20,790 nucleotides of DNA from a virus. The translations under genes and the position numbers were made by a program. Every line of letters starts with the position of its first letter. The stretch's first letter is position 1. Below are positions 7,319 through 13,372 of this stretch, piece after piece. The stretch is taken from positions 1 to 20,790 of IMG/VR virus record IMGVR_UViG_3300027881_001202; one strand, given 5' to 3'. The notes beneath the pieces were generated by a model. That model worked only from the letters and a program-made list of their open reading frames with translations, ran no database searches and was not told the DNA's origin.

Positions 7319-7467
7319 AATACTCAAAATTCAAAAAGTTAGGACGCGGAATTACTTTGAAAATACTCAGAGATCGTATGCGCGAACACAGGCGCAGAAA
7401 GGAGTTTGTCGGACGTTTGAAACATGGCGCAGGTTGGGGCAAAACAGATGATCCAGGGCCCTACTAA
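7315..7467 (+). CDS. 50-residue basic protein with RRKEFVGRLKHG motif (cluster gene C)
   Basis: A 50-residue, strongly basic protein in an ATGA overlap with gene B and a TAATG overlap with gene D. It carries R27-R-K-E-F-V-G-R-L-K-H-G38, close to the gene D motif (both end in LKHG). The part before the motif, LKILRDRMREHRR, is likely a continuous basic helix; the tail is Gly/Asp/Pro-rich. Being sandwiched between two coupled genes and sharing the motif argues that it is translated. Function unknown. Confidence 0.72.
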   Translation: MKYSKFKKLGRGITLKILRDRMREHRRRKEFVGRLKHGAGWGKTDDPGPY

Positions 7468-7664
7468 TGTTTAAAGAGACAGTAATAGAAGTTTTCAAGA
7501 AGCACAGTATTCTTCAAAAAATGAAGGAAAAGAAAGAATCAGAGGACAGGAAAGAATTCCTCAAGCGATTGAAACATGGTCAGCCGAGAGGCAGGACAAG
7601 GCCGCCATTTAGGATAGTTCCAAGAGTTCCTCGCCAACTTGATGGCGGTGGTTTAGATGATTAA
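7467..7664 (+). CDS. 65-residue basic protein with DRKEFLKRLKHG motif (cluster gene D)
   Basis: A 65-residue basic protein that starts on the last base of gene C's stop codon. Residues 7-38 form a probable long helix ending in D27-R-K-E-F-L-K-R-L-K-H-G38, at the same residue position as in gene C. The tail (39-65) is rich in Arg and Pro and ends in GGGLDD, so it is likely unstructured. Genes C and D appear to be diverged copies of one another. No enzyme motif is seen. It overlaps gene E by 8 bases. Confidence 0.72.
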   Translation: MFKETVIEVFKKHSILQKMKEKKESEDRKEFLKRLKHGQPRGRTRPPFRIVPRVPRQLDGGGLDD

Positions 7665-7908
7665 AATGCGTAAAATGAAACAAACAGTTAAGAAGAACAA
7701 AGGACTTGAACTACGCATTAAGCGAGAAAAATTCCTACAAGAACTGAAAAATCCTACGACAAAATTACAAGAAGCAGAATCTGAGATATTAAAGAAAATT
7801 CGCAATCGACGCATGGGAAAACCAGGATCAAATCCTTATAACGCAGGTGCTGACGGCCCAATGGGTAGCTTACTGAAAAGATTACAGCGGAAAGCAGGAA
7901 TAAGATGA
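7657..7908 (+). CDS. 83-residue basic protein with KREKFLQELKN motif (cluster gene E)
   Basis: An 83-residue, Lys/Arg-rich protein carrying the most diverged motif, K22-R-E-K-F-L-Q-E-L-K-N32. A long charged helix (33-54) follows, then a Gly/Pro/Asn-rich linker and a last short basic helix (SLLKRLQRKAG). The start is either 7657, overlapping gene D, or 7666; both lack a strong ribosome binding site and fit coupled translation. The stop overlaps the thyA start as ATGA, so thyA is tied to this cluster. Function unknown; nucleic-acid or membrane-surface binding would suit the charge. Confidence 0.7.
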   Translation: MIKMRKMKQTVKKNKGLELRIKREKFLQELKNPTTKLQEAESEILKKIRNRRMGKPGSNPYNAGADGPMGSLLKRLQRKAGIR

Positions 7909-8780
7909 AAAACTATTTAGACCTATTGCAAGACATAATGGACAATGGCATTGACAAGGATGATCGAACGGGAATTGGGTCACGATCTGTTTGGGGCCGC
8001 ACATTACGTTGGGACTTGTCCGAAGGATTTCCAATCATTACGACCCGTAAAGTAGCATTTAGGATTGCGTTTGAGGAAACAATGTTCTTCTTGCGGGGTG
8101 GGCGCGACACGACAGAACTTGAGGATAAAAACATACACATATGGACAGACAACACAACAAGATCATTTCTGGACGCAAGAGGTTTAGACTGGCTGGACGA
8201 AAAGGATATAGGCTACGGTTATGGCCATCAATGGCGAAACTTCGGTGGCTACGATGCAAAGGACAGTCCCGAAGGATGGCACTACAACGGAGTAGATCAA
8301 GTGGTGCCAATGCTAGAAGCTATGAAGGAAGATCCTTTAAGCCGTCGTCATCTCATAACAGCATGGAACCCGCAGCAAATATACGGAACAGCACTTCCAC
8401 CATGTCACATTCTGCACCAGTATCAAATTACGCCAAACGGAAAACTAAACTCAAGCTTTCTCATGCGAAGCAACGATGTTCCCTTCGGTTTGCCCTACAA
8501 CATAATGGGGTATGCTCTGCTAAATCATTTGTTCGCGGAATATCTAGGTTACGAACCAGGTGAACTTGTTTATCAAGGCAACGACGTCCACATTTACAAC
8601 AACCAATTTGAAATGGTGGAAGAACAATTGCAACGCACGCCACATCCACTTCCAAAACTAAAAATAACAAAAAGCCTAAATACACTTGACGAATTGTTTG
8701 AAATGCAGTATAATAACGTATTGTTGGAGAACTATATCGCGGAGCCCGACATTAAAAACAAACCAAAAATGGCAGTATAG
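7905..8780 (+). CDS. thyA: Thymidylate synthase
   Basis: ThyA methylates dUMP to dTMP using methylene-tetrahydrofolate. The 291-residue protein has the full set of family marks: D20-R21-T-G (phosphate binding), W80 in HIWTDN, the catalytic C167 in LPPCHILHQY, R188-S-N-D191 and G-L-P-Y-N199. N199 marks a dUMP enzyme; dCMP hydroxymethylases have Asp at that position. It ends in KMAV, as bacterial ThyA ends in a short hydrophobic tail that closes the active site. It is coupled to the small gene before it by ATGA. A promoter for the next unit lies inside its 3' end (8686-8714). Together with NrdJ and FolE it fits nucleotide supply. Confidence 0.97.
   Translation: MKNYLDLLQDIMDNGIDKDDRTGIGSRSVWGRTLRWDLSEGFPIITTRKVAFRIAFEETMFFLRGGRDTTELEDKNIHIWTDNTTRSFLDARGLDWLDEKDIGYGYGHQWRNFGGYDAKDSPEGWHYNGVDQVVPMLEAMKEDPLSRRHLITAWNPQQIYGTALPPCHILHQYQITPNGKLNSSFLMRSNDVPFGLPYNIMGYALLNHLFAEYLGYEPGELVYQGNDVHIYNNQFEMVEEQLQRTPHPLPKLKITKSLNTLDELFEMQYNNVLLENYIAEPDIKNKPKMAV
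8686..8714 (+). promoter_or_regulatory. sigma70-type promoter inside thyA
   Basis: TTGACG (8686-8691), 17-base spacer, TATAAT (8709-8714), within the last quarter of thyA. It would start transcription near 8721, about 68 bases before the gene at 8789. Confidence 0.65.
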
Positions 8781-8788
8781 GAATACAC

Positions 8789-9211
8789 ATGACCGACACA
8801 ACAGAAGAACAACAAAACTTTGAAATACTAGATGAGAAAACAGTTCAAACGATGGATTACATCTTACGTGGTCTTGAACTGGGCAAATTTAACGACACAG
8901 CAAAGAAAGTGGAGTTTTTAGGTAAGTTGTCAGGTGACAAATCGCCTAAATACATAGCAACACTTTTGGGTCGTATTAAGAAACTAGAAGATGAAAATCT
9001 CGAACTTGAAGGCCAGCTTGCAAATCACAATAGTCGCATTATTGAACTGGAAAACACCAAAATTGAACTAGAAGCAAAGATCAATACTTTAGATAATGAT
9101 ATGCGTGATGTAGCAACAGCAATACGTCAACTATTTGAACCACAGCCACTCAAGCAAAACTGGGATATGAACGAGATTCAAAATTTCTGTAGTAGACGTG
9201 GATCAATATAA
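8789..9211 (+). CDS. Coiled-coil protein, paralogue of the next gene
   Basis: A 140-residue protein of unknown function. Residues 12-60 hold a helical domain starting ILDEKTVQTMDYIL; residues 62-115 form a clear heptad coiled coil (LEDENLELEGQL...IELENTKIELEAKI). The N-terminal domain aligns with that of the neighbour at 9212 (DLDEETVETFDAIL), so the two are tandem duplicates. The segment KKVEFLGKLSG (39-49) recalls the motif of the 6574-7908 cluster, but more weakly. The RBS TAGGAA is good, and it may be transcribed from the promoter inside thyA. No membrane or catalytic signature. Confidence 0.78.
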   Translation: MTDTTEEQQNFEILDEKTVQTMDYILRGLELGKFNDTAKKVEFLGKLSGDKSPKYIATLLGRIKKLEDENLELEGQLANHNSRIIELENTKIELEAKINTLDNDMRDVATAIRQLFEPQPLKQNWDMNEIQNFCSRRGSI

Positions 9212-9604
9212 ATGGATAAAATAGAAGGATTTGATTTAGACGAAGAAACAGTTGAAACATTCGACGCAATTCTTCTAGCACTGGCAAAAGATCCTGAACT
9301 AGCAGAGGAGTTTACTAAACTGAAATTCATCCAAGTGTTGAAGGATGAATTTGATGGTTCAGACGGACCGATCAAACAGATTATGCAGAAACTAGCTCAA
9401 ATTGAGCAGGGGTATAGTCATATGGTCACGGAACACGCAAAAGCACAGATGGATACGAAGCGGGCTGTAAGTGATTTGACTATGGCAACAGATGCAATAC
9501 GAGCAGCAGCAGAAGCAAAAAATAAAGAAGAAAAATACCAAGCTTTGAAGAAATTAGAAGGGGTAAAATTTCGGCAGGGCTCATATACATGGAACCAAAA
9601 ATAA
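9212..9604 (+). CDS. Coiled-coil protein, paralogue of the preceding gene
   Basis: A 130-residue acidic protein starting directly after the stop of its paralogue. Residues 8-60 repeat the same domain (DLDEETVETFDAILLALA ... LKFIQVLKDEF), with the same spacing of the LDE-TV-T-D-IL pattern. The C-terminal part (62-115) is helical and Ala-rich rather than a strict heptad coiled coil. Such pairs often form heteromers; that is inference. Its stop overlaps the folE start. Function unknown. Confidence 0.76.
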   Translation: MDKIEGFDLDEETVETFDAILLALAKDPELAEEFTKLKFIQVLKDEFDGSDGPIKQIMQKLAQIEQGYSHMVTEHAKAQMDTKRAVSDLTMATDAIRAAAEAKNKEEKYQALKKLEGVKFRQGSYTWNQK

Positions 9605-10287
9605 TGGCACTTAATAAAAACAAAACAGATGCAGAACTTGGACAAAGGATACATGAACATTTGGTTGAGTTAGGTGTGGAGACGCCGCTACTGACAACTA
9701 TGGGCTTGATTGACCTCAAAGACAGTTCGATGATCGAATTGATCGCACTTGACTTTACACATATTATGGAAACGATGGGTTTGGACTTGAGTGATGACAG
9801 TTTACAAGACACGCCCAAGCGCGTAGCAAAAATGTTTATAGAAGAAACATTTTATGGGTTACGTACGGAGAATTTCCCAAAAATTACTGTAGTTCAGAAC
9901 AAATTCAACTACGATGAAATGCTTGTAGAGAAAGGCATTAACGTTATGTCTGTTTGCGAGCACCACTTTGTTGGTATTGTGGGCAAGGCAACAATCGGTT
10001 ACATTCCTAAGAGTAAGGTAATCGGATTGTCAAAATTAAATCGTGTTGTAGACTATTTTGCACGTAGGCCACAAGTACAAGAGCGCCTAACAGCACAAAT
10101 CTACCACGCACTATCAGAAATTCTAGGCACAGATCAAGTTGCAGTAGTTATCGACGCAGATCACTATTGCGTTAAGTCACGCGGCATTGAAGACACTAGT
10201 TCAAGCACAGTAACAAGTAAGCTTGGTGGTGGATTTAGGTCGCATGACGGTACAAGAGCAGAATTTATGGCGTTAGCAAGAGGTTAA
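9604..10287 (+). CDS. folE: GTP cyclohydrolase I
   Basis: FolE converts GTP to dihydroneopterin triphosphate, the first step of folate, biopterin and 7-deazaguanine (preQ0) synthesis. The 227-residue protein follows the E. coli enzyme (222 residues) along its whole length: DLSDDSLQDTPKRVAKMF, the zinc ligands C118 and H121 (VCEHHFVGIVGKA), IGLSKLNRVVDYFARRPQVQERLT, and the third ligand C189 (HYCVKSRG). All active-site elements are present. A start at 9589 (CAGGG upstream) would add five residues; 9604 overlaps the previous stop and has GGAA upstream. A QueD-like gene lies 0.9 kb downstream, so a 7-deazaguanine route is an alternative to folate supply for ThyA. Confidence 0.97.
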   Translation: MALNKNKTDAELGQRIHEHLVELGVETPLLTTMGLIDLKDSSMIELIALDFTHIMETMGLDLSDDSLQDTPKRVAKMFIEETFYGLRTENFPKITVVQNKFNYDEMLVEKGINVMSVCEHHFVGIVGKATIGYIPKSKVIGLSKLNRVVDYFARRPQVQERLTAQIYHALSEILGTDQVAVVIDADHYCVKSRGIEDTSSSTVTSKLGGGFRSHDGTRAEFMALARG

Positions 10288-10288
10288 T

Positions 10289-10510
10289 ATGCGAGAATAC
10301 CCAACAATGAGTAAGTCCAATGAACCGAAAGAGCCTACTATGTGGGATAACTTACGTACAAAAGTAGATAACGATATGAGTGGGTTTGAGGAGGCCCTAT
10401 TAGTAGTTACGCAGTCACATACATACGATGGCGGGCAAATGGACTTGTTTCCAAACGAATTAGTAAAGGAAAGCTCATTATTTTTGAGCAAGGTAGAAGC
10501 TGATGAGTGA
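10289..10510 (+). CDS. Small acidic protein, unknown
   Basis: A 73-residue protein with AGAGG before its ATG, one base after folE. The N-terminal 18 residues are polar (a start at 10307, MSKSNEP, is also possible). Then comes a helix (WDNLRTKVDNDMSGFEEALLVVTQ) and a QMDLFPNELVKE segment. I do not recognise the family. It overlaps the next small gene by 8 bases and so belongs to the folE-rpoZ transcription unit. Confidence 0.65.
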   Translation: MREYPTMSKSNEPKEPTMWDNLRTKVDNDMSGFEEALLVVTQSHTYDGGQMDLFPNELVKESSLFLSKVEADE

Positions 10511-10664
10511 AAAAATGGTAGAAGTAGAAATTGATTTTGAGGAAGAGGACCTTATGTACCTTGCAATGAAGGCACATGAAAAAGACATCACCTTAAATCA
10601 ATTAATTAACGAAATGTTAACAGAATTTATTGAGGGGAACAAAGATGGCACGAGTAACGATTGA
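10503..10664 (+). CDS. Ribbon-helix-helix (Arc/CopG-like) small protein
   Basis: A 53-residue protein with the classic ribbon-helix-helix layout: a strand (VEVEIDF, 6-12), helix A ([16 protein letters not shown]) and helix B ([15 protein letters not shown], 30-44), with the turn D-I-T-L-N between helices. Dimeric proteins of this fold bind DNA through the strand; here the strand is acidic rather than basic, so DNA binding is doubtful. Similar small proteins occur in T4-type phages. It overlaps both neighbours, ending 20 bases inside the omega-like gene, which suggests coupled expression. Confidence 0.75.
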   Translation: MSEKMVEVEIDFEEEDLMYLAMKAHEKDITLNQLINEMLTEFIEGNKDGTSND

Positions 10665-11073
10665 GGATTCACTAAAGGCATGTCCGAACCTGTTTCATTT
10701 GATTCGGTTAGCATCATTTAGGGCGCACCAGCTACAACGCGGTGCAACACCGAAAATTGAGGTTAAGCGAACTGAGGAAGGGCGGGTCGATGCGCCAACT
10801 GTCTTTGCGTTACGTGAAATTGCAGCAGGATTTACTGATTTTGAGAACGAAGTAATCCCACAAAGAGACGCATGGGGCAATCCTATTCCTGTAAGGGATA
10901 TAAAGAAAAAAGAACCAGAATCATACGTAGTACGAAACAAAGAAACAAAAGAAGTTTTCGGAACGGACTTATCTAAGGAAGAAGCAGAAGAATTAAAGGA
11001 TGAAGTAGTTGCTGAGTTACGTGCCGAACAAAAACGAAAAGAGGATAAAGACGATGGAACTGACATTTTATAA
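10645..11073 (+). CDS. rpoZ: RNA polymerase omega subunit-like protein
   Basis: A 142-residue homologue of bacterial RpoZ, the subunit that clasps the beta' chain of RNA polymerase. The N-terminus [10 protein letters not shown] matches the family start (MARVTVxD), followed by [18 protein letters not shown] (E. coli: FDLVLVAARRARQMQVG) and [13 protein letters not shown] (50-62; E. coli TVIALREIEEG). This covers the whole core fold. A C-terminal extension (63-142) is charged and helical, longer than in E. coli (91 residues total). The start at 10645 is fixed by GAGGGG at 10632-10637 and by homology. It lies between a ribbon-helix-helix gene and a DUF1508 gene. Presumably it enters host polymerase and alters its behaviour; that is inference. 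Confidence 0.88.
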   Translation: MARVTIEDSLKACPNLFHLIRLASFRAHQLQRGATPKIEVKRTEEGRVDAPTVFALREIAAGFTDFENEVIPQRDAWGNPIPVRDIKKKEPESYVVRNKETKEVFGTDLSKEEAEELKDEVVAELRAEQKRKEDKDDGTDIL

Positions 11074-11224
11074 AGATAACGGTGGTAAATGGCGTTGGAG
11101 AGTGAGAGCAGACAATGGAAGGATTGTCGGCGCTTCATCACAGGGGTTTGCAAGTAAGCAAATGGCAGGAGAAAATGCAGATTTGCTAAAAGATGCACTA
11201 ACAAATTGTAATAACGGCGGATAA
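11054..11224 (+). CDS. DUF1508 (YegP-like) domain protein
   Basis: A 56-residue single-repeat DUF1508 protein: [33 protein letters not shown] shows the family's pattern of two strands, the W-R-W-R-x-x-A-x-N-G core, and the S-x-G-[FY]-x-S-K turn. Bacterial YegP has two such repeats; phage copies are often single. Its biochemical role is unknown. AGGA (11042-11045) selects the ATG at 11054, giving a 20-base overlap with the omega-like gene; a start at 11009 would only add omega-gene sequence read in another frame. Confidence 0.82.
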   Translation: MELTFYKDNGGKWRWRVRADNGRIVGASSQGFASKQMAGENADLLKDALTNCNNGG

Positions 11225-11226
11225 TA

Positions 11227-11721
11227 ATGTACGTATCAACTAAAAGTTACGATACACGTAACGGATTTTCTATTGCTTACAGACAATGGAAAGCTGATTC
11301 ACATTGCCGTTTTATTCACGGTTATGCACTAGGATTTGACTTTGAGTTTGAATCTGAGAAGCTTGATGTGCGTAACTGGGTTTGCGACTTTGGCGGATTT
11401 AAAACACTGAAGGCTTTTCTTGAAGAATATTTCGATCACACGCTATTGGTAGCTTCTGATGATCCTGAATTAGAATTTTTCAAGGAAATTGACAAGCGTG
11501 GGCTTGCACAAGTGCGTGAAGTAGATGCAACGGGCTGCGAAGGATTAGCAGACTTTTTATATTGGTATATGAACCAGGTTTGGCTTCCAGAAAATGGCTA
11601 CGGCGAAGAATCTGGCGTACATTGTCGCAAAGTACACGTACATGAGACGGCTGCAAACAGTGGTTGGGTTGAATTTACACGCGAGGGCTGGGCAAAACAC
11701 GTAGAAGACAATGATCTCTGA
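11227..11721 (+). CDS. QueD-like / 6-pyruvoyltetrahydropterin synthase family protein with altered zinc site
   Basis: A 164-residue member of the T-fold family that acts on dihydroneopterin triphosphate, the product of FolE. Matches to E. coli QueD: catalytic Cys C27 followed by H31-G (HCRFIHGY), DFGGFK (54-59), D70-H71 (FDHTLL), C104-E for the helix before the active site, and E140 in VHVHET. However, two of the three zinc His are replaced: the FSAAH position is FSIAY18, and HGH is HGY33. H26 next to C27 might compensate. This variant looks like a phage branch of the family. It could make 6-carboxy-tetrahydropterin for 7-deazaguanine synthesis or a different pterin. Overlaps the next gene by 11 bases. 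Confidence 0.83.
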   Translation: MYVSTKSYDTRNGFSIAYRQWKADSHCRFIHGYALGFDFEFESEKLDVRNWVCDFGGFKTLKAFLEEYFDHTLLVASDDPELEFFKEIDKRGLAQVREVDATGCEGLADFLYWYMNQVWLPENGYGEESGVHCRKVHVHETAANSGWVEFTREGWAKHVEDNDL

Positions 11722-12016
11722 GGTAGACCATAATCATCCCGATCATCCCGATAAAAAGCTGCAAAAGGCGCTAGAAAACATAAAACTTTCGCACTCGTTA
11801 GTGATTAATGGTGAAGGTGCATTAGTTATATACGTTCCTAACACAAATCAGTACCCGCCGCAAAGATGGCATAAGTATGTAGAGTCGGTTAGGGAAACAT
11901 TCGAGGCTATTTTTCCAGATATTACGATTGTAGCTAGCGAGTATAAGATGGAATTTACAACAATAACGAAAAAACAAGTATTCTCTGAAAAATTAGCAGG
12001 GAACATAAAACAATAA
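11711..12016 (+). CDS. Unknown alpha/beta protein, possible relative of the next gene
   Basis: A 101-residue protein of unknown function starting inside the end of the QueD-like gene. After a His/Asp-rich start (DHNHPDHPDKK), it shows strand (ALVIYVPN), long helix (RWHKYVESVRETFEAIF) and strands (ITIVASEYKMEF). This strand-helix-strand order, ending in a V/M-x-[VF] strand, is similar to the repeat unit of the protein encoded at 12027. The His-rich N-terminus could bind metal but lacks a known motif. No RBS stands out, in line with coupled translation. Confidence 0.68.
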   Translation: MISEVDHNHPDHPDKKLQKALENIKLSHSLVINGEGALVIYVPNTNQYPPQRWHKYVESVRETFEAIFPDITIVASEYKMEFTTITKKQVFSEKLAGNIKQ

Positions 12017-12026
12017 GGAAAACACA

Positions 12027-12353
12027 ATGAGCATAGTATTAATCAAGCAGTACACAGAAAAAGATAATCAAAAAGCAATAAACAAAGCATTGCAGGCAGA
12101 CTTTACTCAGCGGGGCGTTACAACAGTAATTGTGCCTTCGGAAGTTGACGTAGAATGGCTTAACAATGGTGATCTTGCAATTATTAAAAGGTATACTGAC
12201 ACAACAAAAGTAAAAGAGGCTGCAGAACAAGTGCAAGCTGACCTTTTAAAATATGATATTGATTCAATTATCCTGCCAACGAACGTCAATGTAGAGGTTG
12301 CGCCCGAGAATTTGGGAGCCTTTGGCATAGAATCAGGTGAAAAGCTCGCCTAA
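12027..12353 (+). CDS. Unknown protein made of two tandem strand-helix-strand repeats
   Basis: A 108-residue protein built of two copies of one unit. Residues 5-44 (LIKQYT...IVPSEVDVEW) align without gaps to 52-91 (IIKRYT...ILPTNVNVEV) at an offset of 47; 13 of 40 positions are identical and many more are conservative. Each unit predicts as strand, helix, strand. The fold is likely a compact alpha/beta sandwich, with the last strand ending in V-x-V-E. The RBS AAGGAAA is good. I do not recognise the family. It ends the folE-rpoZ-queD run; the next gene has its own late-promoter-like element. Confidence 0.75.
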   Translation: MSIVLIKQYTEKDNQKAINKALQADFTQRGVTTVIVPSEVDVEWLNNGDLAIIKRYTDTTKVKEAAEQVQADLLKYDIDSIILPTNVNVEVAPENLGAFGIESGEKLA

Positions 12354-12379
12354 TATACTTTAATTTAGCGTAGAAATGC

Positions 12380-12387
12380 GATAAATA
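12380..12387 (+). promoter_or_regulatory. GATAAATA late-promoter-like element immediately before a start codon
   Basis: GATAAATAATAC, only 4 bases before the ATG at 12392. If it works as in T4, the transcript would begin at or next to the ATG, giving a leaderless or almost leaderless mRNA. Confidence 0.5.
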
Positions 12388-12391
12388 ATAC

Positions 12392-13372
12392 ATGTTCGGA
12401 ATTTTAACACTTATAACAGGACTAGCCCTGTCAGCGGTGGCTGCGTGGTTTGCAGTCTTAGGAATAATGGCCCTGTTCGCAGGGCTTCCAGTCTATGCAA
12501 TGATTATGGGCATAGTAGTTGAGGCTGGTAAGATTGTAGCAATCACCTGGATCTATCGTAACTGGGAAAACAAAACAGTACTCAAGTATGTAATGATACC
12601 TGTGGCTATTGTGGCTATGCTACTTACAAGTATGGGCATCTTTGGTCTATTATCTAAGGCACACCTTGAGCAAACCGCTCCTGTTACTAACAACTCAGCA
12701 AAAATTGAACGTTTAGATCAGCGCGTTGCGCGTGAACGTGCAGAAATTGCAGATGCAGAACTCATTATTGACCAATTAGATGATACAGTACGAGTACTTG
12801 TAGATGCTAGAAAGATTAGTCACCCTACCGAAGGGTCAAAGGTTGTACGCATCGCTCAACAACCACAACGTGACCAACTTAAAGCTATTATTGACGATTC
12901 AATGGACTCGATTGATGAGTATGAGGACGAAAAACTGTCACTAAACCAAGAACTAAACGAACTTGAGTTAGAAGTTGGACCCGTCAAATACATTGCTGCA
13001 ATCATTTATGAAAATCCTGAAGATAGTTTAGAAGAAGCTGTGCGCATAGTAATCATGGCGTTCATTTTCGTCTTTGATCCTATGGCTATCCTGCTATTGA
13101 TGGCAGGCAACTACACCATAATGGGAAGAATTGGTGCCGCACCAACCGTACCAAAGCCTAAGAAAATCATCCCCAATGCAAAGACAGAATTTGTTCCAGC
13201 CAAAGTTATAGCTGAGGTCATTTCTGAAACAGTAGAAGAGGCCGTTGCAGAAGTACGGGCGCCTAAACAAACAGCAAAAGCAAAATCAGAAGACATACCA
13301 GCAGAACCGTCCGCTATTAAACCCCATGGTCACGGAGTATATTCACCACACAATTTTAAGGATAAAAAATAA
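12392..13372 (+). CDS. Multi-pass membrane protein with large coiled-coil loop
   Basis: A 326-residue protein of unknown function. Three membrane helices (about 4-30, 33-55, 65-88) are followed by a long charged coiled coil (103-195), a fourth membrane helix (217-239) and a Pro/Ala/Lys-rich tail (250-326) ending near HGHGVYSPHNF. The segment MGIVVEAGKIVAITWIYRNW and LTSMGIFGLLSKAH give it a distinctive, family-like look; similar proteins occur in marine T4-type phages as far as I recall. No ribosome binding site precedes 12392; ATG 12467 has AGGA at 12460-12463 but the spacing is too short. Stop and clpX start overlap (TAATG), so ClpX is coupled to this membrane protein. Confidence 0.8.
   Translation: MFGILTLITGLALSAVAAWFAVLGIMALFAGLPVYAMIMGIVVEAGKIVAITWIYRNWENKTVLKYVMIPVAIVAMLLTSMGIFGLLSKAHLEQTAPVTNNSAKIERLDQRVARERAEIADAELIIDQLDDTVRVLVDARKISHPTEGSKVVRIAQQPQRDQLKAIIDDSMDSIDEYEDEKLSLNQELNELELEVGPVKYIAAIIYENPEDSLEEAVRIVIMAFIFVFDPMAILLLMAGNYTIMGRIGAAPTVPKPKKIIPNAKTEFVPAKVIAEVISETVEEAVAEVRAPKQTAKAKSEDIPAEPSAIKPHGHGVYSPHNFKDKK

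Noticed and set aside
8141-8563. 140-residue + strand open frame inside thyA
   Set aside because: Out-of-frame shadow; Arg/Ser-rich with no support against a complete ThyA.
7905-8780. dCMP hydroxymethylase instead of thymidylate synthase
   Set aside because: The substrate-selecting residue is N199 (GLPYN), as in dUMP enzymes, rather than the Asp of hydroxymethylases.
10695-11204. 169-residue open frame on the minus strand
   Set aside because: Antisense to the omega-like and DUF1508 genes; Ser-rich shadow with no motif or ribosome binding site.
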